Positions 56,484-64,000 of a stretch of DNA of 64,000 bases are shown piece after piece. Made by a program: the position numbers and the translations under genes. This DNA comes from Diaphorobacter caeni (lineage in GTDB: Bacteria; Pseudomonadota; Gammaproteobacteria; Burkholderiales; Burkholderiaceae_C). The stretch is taken from assembly GCF_015354245.1 (NCBI RefSeq), contig NZ_JADKYZ010000011.1, positions 1-64,000 on the forward strand. Direction: 5' to 3'. Every line of letters begins with the position of its first letter. Positions within the stretch are counted from its first letter, which is position 1. The notes below the pieces were generated by a model. The model ran no database searches and was not told where the DNA came from. It worked only from the letters and a program-made list of their open reading frames with translations.

Positions 56484-57566
56484 ATGCCAGACACATTGCA
56501 GCGACCGCTTGACGGCATCCGCGTGGTGGAGTTCGAGGGCATCGGCCCGGGACCGCTCGCCGCAAAGATGCTCGCCGACATGGGTGCCGACGTGATGACG
56601 CTGGCGCGCTCCGAGCCCGCCGCCGCTGCCGAGCAGCTTGGTGGCGCCACCGACAATCCGCTGCGCCATGGCAAGCGGATCGAAGTCGTCAACCTGAAAT
56701 CACCCGAAGGCAAGGAGCGCGCCCGCGATCTCATCCGGCGCTCGGACGCACTCATCGAGGGCTTTCGCCCCGGCGTGATGGAGCGCCTCGGGCTCGGCCC
56801 GGCCGACTGCGCACGAACCAATCCGAGGCTCGTCTATGGCCGCATGACCGGCTGGGGGCAGGACGGCCCCCTCGCCCAGACTGCGGGCCACGACCTGAAC
56901 TACGTCGCGCTGACGGGCCTGCTCTCGCTCGCTGCACGCAAGGGGAACGACGGGCACCATGAACACGCTCCCATCGTGCCGCCGACCGTTCTGGGCGACG
57001 CGACCGGCGCGCTTGGCCTGGCTTTCGGCGTGGCCTGCGCGCTGCTCGACGCGCGCACAAGCGGCACGGGGCGTGTCGTCGACGCCGCCATCGTGGACAT
57101 CGTGGCCATGCTCGGGACGCTCGTGCAATGGATACGCGCCAACGGGCAGATCGACACCGCGCAGCCCAGCCCGTTCCACGACTCGCCGTTCTACGACGTC
57201 TATGCCTGCGCGGACGGCGGCTTCATCAGCCTCGCGGCGGTGGAGCTCGCCTTCTACGCCCAACTGCTGGGCCGCCTGGGATTGCACGACATCGACCCCG
57301 CCGCACAATACGACCGTGCGGCATGGCCCGCACACAAGCAGCAAATCACGGCGCTGATCCGCAGTCGGCCCCGCGCGTACTGGCAAGAGCGGCTCGAAGG
57401 CAGCGACGCCTGCTTCGCCCCCGTGCTCAGTCTCGCGGAGGCGACGGAGCATCCGCACAACGTTGCGCGCCGCATCTACGAGCGCACCGGATCGGGGGCC
57501 ATCCGCATCGCCCCCGCCCCACGGTTCCAGCCCTTGCAAGCCACCACACAGGAGACAAAGACATGA
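56484..57566 (+). CDS. CaiB/BaiF CoA-transferase or alpha-methylacyl-CoA racemase
   Basis: A 360-residue class III family protein with the opening GIRVVEFEGIGPGPLAAKM and a conserved aspartate in VDAAIVDIVAMLG. The length and sequence are closest to alpha-methylacyl-CoA racemases, which would epimerise 2-methyl-branched acyl-CoAs before oxidation. It begins two bases after the dehydrogenase and overlaps the ligase gene by four bases. Confidence 0.85.
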   Translation: MPDTLQRPLDGIRVVEFEGIGPGPLAAKMLADMGADVMTLARSEPAAAAEQLGGATDNPLRHGKRIEVVNLKSPEGKERARDLIRRSDALIEGFRPGVMERLGLGPADCARTNPRLVYGRMTGWGQDGPLAQTAGHDLNYVALTGLLSLAARKGNDGHHEHAPIVPPTVLGDATGALGLAFGVACALLDARTSGTGRVVDAAIVDIVAMLGTLVQWIRANGQIDTAQPSPFHDSPFYDVYACADGGFISLAAVELAFYAQLLGRLGLHDIDPAAQYDRAAWPAHKQQITALIRSRPRAYWQERLEGSDACFAPVLSLAEATEHPHNVARRIYERTGSGAIRIAPAPRFQPLQATTQETKT

Positions 57567-59248
57567 CCTACACCGCCAGCCAGCCCGTGCCGGTGCCTCA
57601 ACCGATACGCGGCTGTCCGTCCACCATGGGCGATGCGCGCCAGCTCAACACCACCACGCTGATCCGCCATGCCGCCCGCACTCACGCCGAGCAGGAAATC
57701 GTCTACCGCACGCCGAGCGGCGGCTGGGAGCGGTACACCTATGCCGACTGCTACGCGCGCATCTGCCGCAGCGCGAACGCATTGCGCGCGCTCGGCGTGA
57801 CGCCGGGTGACCGGATCGGCGTTCTCGACTGGAACAGCCGACGCCACTTCGAGCTCTACTGGGCCATCCCCGGAATCGGCGCGGTGATGCTGCAGATGAA
57901 CCTGCGTCTGGGACACGAGGATCTGGGATACGTGGTCCAGCACAGCGACGCATCCTTCATCTGCGTGGACGAATCGCTGCTGCCGGTGGCCGAGGCCATC
58001 GCCGCGCACGCACCGCAGATCAAAGGCTGGATCGTCATGACCAACAAGCCGCTCGACCAGATCAAGACCACGCTGTCGCCGCTGCTGCACCACGAGGACC
58101 TGCTCGCGGCGGCCGACGCGACGATGGCCTGGCCCGAGATCGAAGAAAACTCCGCCTACAGCGCCTGCTACACCACCGGCACCACGGGCAAGCCCAAGGG
58201 TGTGTACTACTCGCACCGCGCCATCTACCTGCATGCCAACGCGATGGCGACCCATCTGGGCATGACGCTGGACGACTGCGCGATGTTCATCACCCCCATG
58301 TTCCATGGCCAGAGCTGGGGCCTGCCGCAGGCTACCGCGCTGATGGGCAACAAGATCGTGCTGCCCGGCCGCTACGTGGCCGAGGACACCAAGCCGCTGA
58401 CCGACGCGATGATCGCCGAGGGCGTGACCGTCACCAACGGTGCTCCGGCGATTTTTCAGCCGATGCTGGCCTACATCGAAACGCTGGCGACCAAGCCCGA
58501 CTTCCGCCGCCTGCGCATGCTCTCCGGCGCCACCGAGCCGCCGCTGTCGATGATGATCGGCTTTCACGAACTCACCGGGGCCGAGGTCGTCCACGCTTAC
58601 GGCGCGACCGAAACCACGCCTCTGGTGGCCATCAACCGCCTCAAGCCATCGCTGAAGCGGCGCTTGAGCATCGAGCAGCAATGGAATCTCAAGCGCAAGC
58701 AAGGCGTGATCCTGACCGGAGTGGACGTGCGCATCGTCAACGAGCAAGGCCAGGACCAGCCGCACGATGGCGTCTCGGCCGGCGAGATCTGCGTGCGCGG
58801 CCCGTGGATCAGCGCCTCCTACCACGATCTGCCCGATTCCGATGACCGGTTTCTCGACGGCTGGTGGCGCTCCGGCGATGTCGGCACGATGGATCCCGAC
58901 GGCTATCTCAAGGTGACGGACCGCATCAAGGACGTGATCAAGAGCGGCGGCGAATGGATCTCCTCCATCGACATGGAGAACCTGCTCGTGAACCACCCGG
59001 CCGTGCGCGATGCCGCCGTCGTCGGCATTCCCCATGCGAAGTGGCAGGAGCGCCCGTTGGCGCTGGTGGCGCTCAAGCCCGGCCAGCAAGCGACGCTGGA
59101 GCAAATGCACGCCCACCTCGGAAGCGCCTTCGCCAAATGGCAGTTGCCCGATCAGATTCTGTTCGTCGAAGCCATTCCCAAGACCAGCGTGGGCAAGAAC
59201 GACAAGCGGCGCATGCGCGCCGAGCATGCAGGGCGCTATGCCGAATGA
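57563..59248 (+). CDS. Acyl-CoA synthetase (AMP-forming)
   Basis: AMP-dependent acyl-CoA ligase of 561 residues. The ATP-binding loop YTTGTTGKPKGVYYSH, the YGATETTPLV motif, the hinge DRIKDVIKSGGEW and the late catalytic lysine in KTSVGKNDKRRM are all present. It is coupled to the racemase gene by an ATGA overlap. It activates the acid that enters the pathway; substrate unknown, medium- or branched-chain likely. Confidence 0.92.
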   Translation: MTYTASQPVPVPQPIRGCPSTMGDARQLNTTTLIRHAARTHAEQEIVYRTPSGGWERYTYADCYARICRSANALRALGVTPGDRIGVLDWNSRRHFELYWAIPGIGAVMLQMNLRLGHEDLGYVVQHSDASFICVDESLLPVAEAIAAHAPQIKGWIVMTNKPLDQIKTTLSPLLHHEDLLAAADATMAWPEIEENSAYSACYTTGTTGKPKGVYYSHRAIYLHANAMATHLGMTLDDCAMFITPMFHGQSWGLPQATALMGNKIVLPGRYVAEDTKPLTDAMIAEGVTVTNGAPAIFQPMLAYIETLATKPDFRRLRMLSGATEPPLSMMIGFHELTGAEVVHAYGATETTPLVAINRLKPSLKRRLSIEQQWNLKRKQGVILTGVDVRIVNEQGQDQPHDGVSAGEICVRGPWISASYHDLPDSDDRFLDGWWRSGDVGTMDPDGYLKVTDRIKDVIKSGGEWISSIDMENLLVNHPAVRDAAVVGIPHAKWQERPLALVALKPGQQATLEQMHAHLGSAFAKWQLPDQILFVEAIPKTSVGKNDKRRMRAEHAGRYAE

Positions 59249-59273
59249 CGCCCGAAACCCGAAGGAGATCCCC

Positions 59274-60452
59274 ATGAATGATCGAGAACCCGTCATCGTC
59301 GGCGCGCTGCGCACCCCCGTCGGCAAGCGCGGAGGACAACTGCAGATGTGGCATCCCGTGGACCTGCTCGGCGAGACCCTGCATCAGCTCGTCGAACGTG
59401 CGGGCGTTGATCCGGCCGATCTCGATGACGTCATCGTCGGCTGCGTGCTCCAGTGGGGACAGCAGCACGGCAATCTCGGACGCCATGCCGTGCTCGCGGC
59501 GGGTCTGCCGGAGTCCGTTCCGGCGGTCACCATCGACCGGCAATGTGGCTCCGGCCAGCAGGCGGTGAGCTTCGCCGTGGACGCCATCAAGGCGGGAACC
59601 TACCAACTGGTCATCGGCGCCGGAGTCGAATCGATGTCGCAGGCGCCGATGCCGCCCTCCTTCATTCCCGGCTCTCCGCTGGGCCCGCAATACAGCCCCC
59701 GCGAACTCGCGCGCTACCAGGGCAATCCGCTGCTGCCGCAGGGCGTTTCGTCGGAACTGATGAACCAGCGTTTCGGCCTCACCCGCGAAGCCCTGGACGC
59801 CTTTGCCGTGCGCAGCCATCGACGCGCGTTCGAGGCCACGCAGGCCGGTCGGTTGCGCGACCAGCTGGTGCGCCTCACCGAAGATCCGGCCGATCCGCAC
59901 AGCCCCGCAGTCACCGCCGACCAAGGCATTCGCGAGCACCCCGACGCCGCAAAGATGGCCACGCTCAAACCCGCGTTCGCCCCGGATGGCGCCAGCACCG
60001 CCGCCAATTCTTCCCAGATCAGCGACGGTGCGGCGGCCCTGCTGATCGCCAGCCGCGCCTATGCCGAGCGGCATGGCCTGAAGCCCCGCGCCCGATTCGT
60101 CAGCACCGCCGTCGCCGCCGCCGACCCGGTCATCCAGTTCACCGCCGTGCTCGACGCCACCCGCAAGGCGCTGCGCGAGGCCGGTCTGGACATCGCCGAC
60201 ATCGATCTTTTCGAGGTCAACGAGGCTTTCGCCGGCGTGCCGCTGATGTTCATGCAGGAGTTCGGCATTCCCGATGAGCGCATCAACGTCAACGGCGGCT
60301 CGGTCGCCATCGGCCATCCGCTGGGATCCACCGGCGCCCGCATGCTCACCGACCTGCTGTGCGAGCTCGAACGCCGCGGCGGCCGCTATGGCCTGCAGAC
60401 GATCTGCGAGGCCTCGGGAACGGCCAACACCACCATCATCGAGCGGCTTTGA
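59274..60452 (+). CDS. Thiolase (acetyl-CoA acyltransferase)
   Basis: Thiolase of 392 residues. The nucleophile is C91 in DRQCGSG; the histidine motif is GGSVAIGHPLGSTG. The C-terminal cysteine lies in TICEASGTAN, where most thiolases have C-GGG-G, a small deviation. It performs the last step of beta-oxidation. AAGGAG precedes the ATG. Confidence 0.92.
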   Translation: MNDREPVIVGALRTPVGKRGGQLQMWHPVDLLGETLHQLVERAGVDPADLDDVIVGCVLQWGQQHGNLGRHAVLAAGLPESVPAVTIDRQCGSGQQAVSFAVDAIKAGTYQLVIGAGVESMSQAPMPPSFIPGSPLGPQYSPRELARYQGNPLLPQGVSSELMNQRFGLTREALDAFAVRSHRRAFEATQAGRLRDQLVRLTEDPADPHSPAVTADQGIREHPDAAKMATLKPAFAPDGASTAANSSQISDGAAALLIASRAYAERHGLKPRARFVSTAVAAADPVIQFTAVLDATRKALREAGLDIADIDLFEVNEAFAGVPLMFMQEFGIPDERINVNGGSVAIGHPLGSTGARMLTDLLCELERRGGRYGLQTICEASGTANTTIIERL

Positions 60453-60493
60453 CCCGCAAGAGCCATGAGCGCAATTCCACCGAGGAAAACCAC

Positions 60494-61270
60494 ATGAGCG
60501 AGATACTGATTGAACGCGAAGACGCCATCGTCACCTTGACCATCAACCGCCCGCGCGCCAGGAACAGCCTGAACCGCTCGGTGTTCGACGCCCTCCACGC
60601 CCAGCTCGTGCAACTGCGTCACGACGACTCGGTGCGCGCCATCATCCTGACCGGAGCCGAAGGCGTGTTCTGCGCCGGTGCCGACATCACCGCATTCGAC
60701 GCGCTGCGCGCCGAACCGCTGCTGGGCTCGCGGGACGCGGCAGGCGGGCCCGTCTGGGCCGAGTTGGCAAGCCATCCCAAACCCCTGATCGCCGCCGTGG
60801 AAAAGCTGGCGCTCGGCGGCGGCATGGAGCTGGCTTTGGCCTGCGACATCGTGATCGCCGCAGAGTCGGCTCGATTCGCAGTACCGGAGGTCAAGCTCGG
60901 CGCCATTCCCGGAGCGGGAGGCACCCAGCGCCTGGTCCACGCCATCGGCAAGGCAAAGGCCATGGCGCTGTTGCTGACCGGCGATTTCATCGACGCCCGC
61001 AAGGCCTGCGAGGCGGGCATCGTGGCCGAAGTGACGGCCGACGGGCATGCGCTTGCCACCGCGCGGGCCATGGCAGGACGCATCGCCGCCAACTCGCCGC
61101 TCGCCGTGGCACTGGCCAAGGACGCCGCGCTGCAAAGCCTGGAGGGCCCGCTCGCCCAGGGCCTTGAGCACGAAAAGCGCAATTTCTTCATCGCCCTGCG
61201 TTCAGCCGACAACCTCGAAGGACAACAGGCCTTCATGAACAAGCGTCCTGCGCTCTTCACCGGCCAGTAA
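60494..61270 (+). CDS. Enoyl-CoA hydratase/isomerase
   Basis: Crotonase-fold enzyme of 258 residues. The oxyanion-hole segments GVFCAGADITAF and KLALGGGMELALACD are typical, with the catalytic glutamates near PEVKLGAIPGAGGTQ. It hydrates the enoyl-CoA made by the dehydrogenase at the start of the operon. Confidence 0.9.
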   Translation: MSEILIEREDAIVTLTINRPRARNSLNRSVFDALHAQLVQLRHDDSVRAIILTGAEGVFCAGADITAFDALRAEPLLGSRDAAGGPVWAELASHPKPLIAAVEKLALGGGMELALACDIVIAAESARFAVPEVKLGAIPGAGGTQRLVHAIGKAKAMALLLTGDFIDARKACEAGIVAEVTADGHALATARAMAGRIAANSPLAVALAKDAALQSLEGPLAQGLEHEKRNFFIALRSADNLEGQQAFMNKRPALFTGQ

Positions 61271-61304
61271 CCCGCTCCCAACCACCGCAACCCGAAGGCC
61301 TTAC

Positions 61305-62087
61305 ATGCAATTGAATTCCAACCTCTCCGCCATCGTCACCGGTGGCGCTTCAGGCCTCGGTGCCGCCACCGCACGGCGCTTGGCCAGCCGCCAAGTCAAA
61401 GTCGCCATTTTCGACATGAACGAAGCCGCTGGCCAGGCCCTCGCACAAGAGCTCGGCGGCGTCTACTGCAACGTCGACGTGACCTCCGAAGAACAGGTGG
61501 ACGCCGCCTTCGCCAAAGCCCGTGCGGCCCACGGTCAGGAGCGCATCCTCGTCAACTGCGCCGGCACCGCCGACGCCGTGAAGACCGCCAGCCGCGACAG
61601 AAAAACCGGCGAGATCCGCTCCTGCCCCGCCGATCGCTTCAACCGCATCGTGCAGATCAATCTGATCGGCACCTTCCGCTGCATCGCCAAGTCCGCAGCG
61701 GGCATGCTGACGCTCGCCCCCTTGCCGGGCGGTGATCGCGGCGCCATCATCAACACAGCCTCCGCCGCCGCGCAGGATGGCCAGGCAGGACAAGCCAGCT
61801 ACGCCGCCAGCAAGGCCGCCATCGTAGGCATGACCCTGCCCATCGCACGCGATCTGATGGACGAGGGCATACGCGTCAACACCATCCTGCCGGGACTGTT
61901 CGGCACGCCGCTGCTGCAAAGCCTTCCAGAGCACGTCCAACAGGCCTTGGCGGCATCGGTGCCGTTTCCCAAGCGGCTGGGCGAACCCAATGAATTCGCC
62001 CAGGCAGTGGAGTTCCTCATTACCTGCGGCTACATGAATGCGGAGTCCATCCGGCTGGACGGAGCCATACGCATGGCTCCGCGCTGA
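61305..62087 (+). CDS. Short-chain 3-hydroxyacyl-CoA dehydrogenase (HSD10-like)
   Basis: Short-chain dehydrogenase of 260 residues closest to type II 3-hydroxyacyl-CoA dehydrogenase (HSD17B10 group). The NAD site is TGGASGLG (12-19) and the catalytic pair is Y166 and K170. It completes the cycle of dehydrogenase, hydratase, second dehydrogenase and thiolase in one operon. Confidence 0.9.
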   Translation: MQLNSNLSAIVTGGASGLGAATARRLASRQVKVAIFDMNEAAGQALAQELGGVYCNVDVTSEEQVDAAFAKARAAHGQERILVNCAGTADAVKTASRDRKTGEIRSCPADRFNRIVQINLIGTFRCIAKSAAGMLTLAPLPGGDRGAIINTASAAAQDGQAGQASYAASKAAIVGMTLPIARDLMDEGIRVNTILPGLFGTPLLQSLPEHVQQALAASVPFPKRLGEPNEFAQAVEFLITCGYMNAESIRLDGAIRMAPR

Positions 62088-62238
62088 TGCGTTGTGGCGT
62101 GACGTGGCCCGGTGTCACGTGATTCAAGCTTTTCTGGGCACGATGAGACCATTGCCCAGATACCCAATCCATATGCCTCTCCGACTCCTCAGTCCGAAGG
62201 GCTGCTCTCAGTTTTCAAGGTGTCTCTGCCACAACTGC

Positions 62239-63021
62239 TTACTCGACCGCACAGGCATCCGATGCCGCCCCCCATGCCATATATCCACCGTCCACCGGCA
62301 AGGTCACACCCGTGATGAATTCCGCGCTGTCCGATGCCAGAAACAGCATCGCATCAGCAATGTTCTTGGCGGTCCCGAAACGGCCAGCAGGGGTACGGCG
62401 GAAGATCCGCTTCGCATCAAGTTTTCCGTCATCGATCAGTTGCTGAAGAAACGGCGTCATCATGTATCCGGGGGCAACGGCATTCACCCGTACACCTTGG
62501 GCAATCCATTCACACCCCATGGTTCGCGTCAGCATGCTGATACCGGCCTTCGCGGCACTGTATGCATTGCGTGGAGTCAACCCCATGACACCGGCGATGG
62601 AGCTGATGTTGAGCACGACCCCGCGTCGCTGTCGAAGCATATGCTTCGCGGCGGCGCGCGACACCATATAGGTGCCAGTCAGATGCACGTCCACCAGTTT
62701 GCGAAACTGCGCAACTTCCTGATCCACCGTAGGAAGAAAGGTGTCCGGTATTCCCGCGCTGTTGACCACCACATCCACACTGCCCAGCGTCTCTACCACA
62801 CTGTGCACCAAGCTATCGACGGCCTGCTCATCCGAAACATCACAGACAAGCCCCAAGTTGCCGGCGCCCAATTCCTCGGCCCTGCTGCGTGCGGCGGATT
62901 CACTGAGATCCGCAATCGCCACCCGAGCACCTGCCGCGGAAAACGCCTGAGCCGTAGCCCACCCCAATCCGCTCGCACCACCCGTCACCAGTACCACGCG
63001 ATTTTTCAATTCAACATACAT
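62239..63021 (-). CDS. Short-chain dehydrogenase/reductase
   Basis: SDR of 260 residues with the nucleotide motif TGGASGLG (13-20), NAG in the second motif (VNSAGIPD) and a YSAAKAG catalytic segment. It is convergent with the beta-oxidation operon and lies 31 bases after the Bug gene on the same strand. The substrate is unknown. Confidence 0.88.
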   Translation of the reverse strand: MYVELKNRVVLVTGGASGLGWATAQAFSAAGARVAIADLSESAARSRAEELGAGNLGLVCDVSDEQAVDSLVHSVVETLGSVDVVVNSAGIPDTFLPTVDQEVAQFRKLVDVHLTGTYMVSRAAAKHMLRQRRGVVLNISSIAGVMGLTPRNAYSAAKAGISMLTRTMGCEWIAQGVRVNAVAPGYMMTPFLQQLIDDGKLDAKRIFRRTPAGRFGTAKNIADAMLFLASDSAEFITGVTLPVDGGYMAWGAASDACAVE

Positions 63022-63052
63022 GCCTTGACTCCGTCCTTCCTTGCATCCGATA

Positions 63053-64000
63053 TCAACTTTCCAGCTTCACATTCGCTTCCCGAATGACCTTGCCCCACAA
63101 TTGCGCTTGTTGGGTCACGAGTGCCGCGAACTCCGTCGGTGTCGTGGACATGGCCTCGACACCCATGTCCTGAAGGCGCTTGGTGATCTCTGGCAACGCC
63201 AACGCCTTGTTCAACTCCGCATTGAGACGTGCCACGACGTCGGCAGGTGCTCCAGCAGGTGCCGCCAAACCCTGCCACGCGTAGGACTCGAAATCCGCCA
63301 CGCCGGCTTCCCTGAAGGTGGGCACGTCCGGCAGCGCCTGAATGCGCGATGACATTGCCACTCCCAGAGCACGCAGTTTTCCTGACTGCAGATAAGGCAG
63401 ACTGGCCGCTGTGTTGACCAGATACATGTCTATCTGCCCACCCAATAGATCCTGCAATGCGGGCGCATCCCCACGATAAGGGACATGGATCATGCGCACG
63501 TTCATTTGGCGCTGAAACAGTTCCATTCCCAGATGATTCGGGCCACCTGCACCTGGACTCGCGTATTTCAATGTCTCTGGCTTGCCGCGCGCCATGGAAA
63601 TCAAGTCCTGCAGCGTCCTGGCTGGGAAATCCGGCTTCACGACAAGCACGAAGGGAAACTTGGTCGTGCCCCCGATGAAAGAAAAATCCGTCTGGATACG
63701 ATAAGGCACACGCGCATATAGATGGGGAGCCAACGCCAAGGTAGAGACATCCACGGTCCCGAAGGTGTATCCGTCCGGCCGTGCCCGCGCGATCGCCTCG
63801 CCTCCAATCATCGTTCCTGCTCCGGGGCGGTTGTCCACCACCATAGGCTGCCCCAGCGCACTGGACATGGATTGCGCCAATAGACGCGCCACCACATCGG
63901 TTCCGCCTCCGGCTGGAAACGGAACAATCCATTTCATCGCCTGTCTTGGATAGCTCGCCTGCGCCAACGCCGGCCAGCCATATCCGACAGAGGCGCCCAA
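63053..64000 (-). CDS. Bug-family (TTT) substrate-binding protein, cut by window edge
   Basis: At least 315 residues of a Bug-type periplasmic protein are visible, ending KVIREANVKLES. The signal peptide region (GYGWPALAQ) and mature opening YPRQAMKWIVPFPAGGGTD are near the right edge, so only a few N-terminal residues, if any, are missing. It probably supplies substrate for the SDR downstream. Confidence 0.88.
   Translation of the reverse strand: MGASVGYGWPALAQASYPRQAMKWIVPFPAGGGTDVVARLLAQSMSSALGQPMVVDNRPGAGTMIGGEAIARARPDGYTFGTVDVSTLALAPHLYARVPYRIQTDFSFIGGTTKFPFVLVVKPDFPARTLQDLISMARGKPETLKYASPGAGGPNHLGMELFQRQMNVRMIHVPYRGDAPALQDLLGGQIDMYLVNTAASLPYLQSGKLRALGVAMSSRIQALPDVPTFREAGVADFESYAWQGLAAPAGAPADVVARLNAELNKALALPEITKRLQDMGVEAMSTTPTEFAALVTQQAQLWGKVIREANVKLES

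Noticed and set aside
57476..59326. 616-codon minus-strand frame opposite the acyl-CoA synthetase
   Set aside because: It is antisense to a complete ligase gene and has no recognisable domain.
62088..62238. Possible terminator hairpin (CGTGAC and GTCACG) after the beta-oxidation operon
   Set aside because: The stem is only six bases and no T-run follows, so it is not a convincing terminator.

Overview
The window is high-GC DNA from a betaproteobacterium, most likely a Comamonadaceae member of the Burkholderiales (Comamonas, Delftia or Acidovorax type). The evidence is the IS1071 end, three Bug-type solute-binding proteins, CaiB/BaiF CoA-transferases, IclR- and LysR-controlled catabolic operons, and the codon style. 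This assignment is an inference from gene content.

Region 1 (1-11944) is mobile DNA. Bases 1-126 match my memory of the IS1071 terminal repeat. They cut off the outer bases of a Tn5053/Tn402-family mercury transposon (127-8571) that carries tniA-tniB-tniQ-tniR and, pointing the other way, merR/merTPFADE. Next to it is a transposase-less Tn3/Tn21-type segment (8572-11944) with a HepT-MntA toxin-antitoxin pair, a cupin, three small unknown genes, a resolvase and a perfect Tn21-type 38-bp end. A second, decayed Tn21-type end lies inside the mercury transposon behind merR. The outer border at 11944 interrupts accC.

Region 2 (11945-32947) is chromosomal-style metabolism. A long leftward operon encodes a polar amino-acid ABC transporter, a biotinyl-domain protein without the biotin lysine, 5-oxoprolinase PxpB-PxpC-PxpA, AccB and the broken AccC. 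A separate aminotransferase and a divergent LysR regulator follow. Then come a sugar-acid operon (RraA-like, D-2-hydroxyacid dehydrogenase, glycerate kinase), DNA polymerase II, the RNA helicase DbpA, a second amino-acid ABC transporter without an ATPase gene, and a MocR regulator. A 168-bp MITE-like element lies just after the MocR gene.

Region 3 (33131-42514) holds a small membrane protein, a macrodomain protein and a DUF1993 protein. It then holds the most intriguing locus: a WYL-domain regulator with three small zinc-ribbon membrane proteins and a lipoprotein on one strand, and on the other strand a tandem pair of large dynamin-like GTPases. I read this as a possible membrane-remodelling, stress or anti-phage module. 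That function is inference only.

Region 4 (42823-51519) is a leftward catabolic operon with a divergent IclR regulator: two MaoC hydratases, a CaiB transferase, two Bug proteins, a two-domain rhodanese, a flavin monooxygenase and a persulfide-dioxygenase-like metallo-hydrolase. The mix suggests breakdown of a sulfur-containing organic acid or aromatic compound. Region 5 (51612-53574) has a duplicated-domain unknown protein, a second WYL regulator and a Nudix hydrolase. Region 6 (54059-64000) has an AraC regulator, a complete six-gene CoA-linked beta-oxidation operon, and a leftward short-chain dehydrogenase with a Bug protein that runs off the window.
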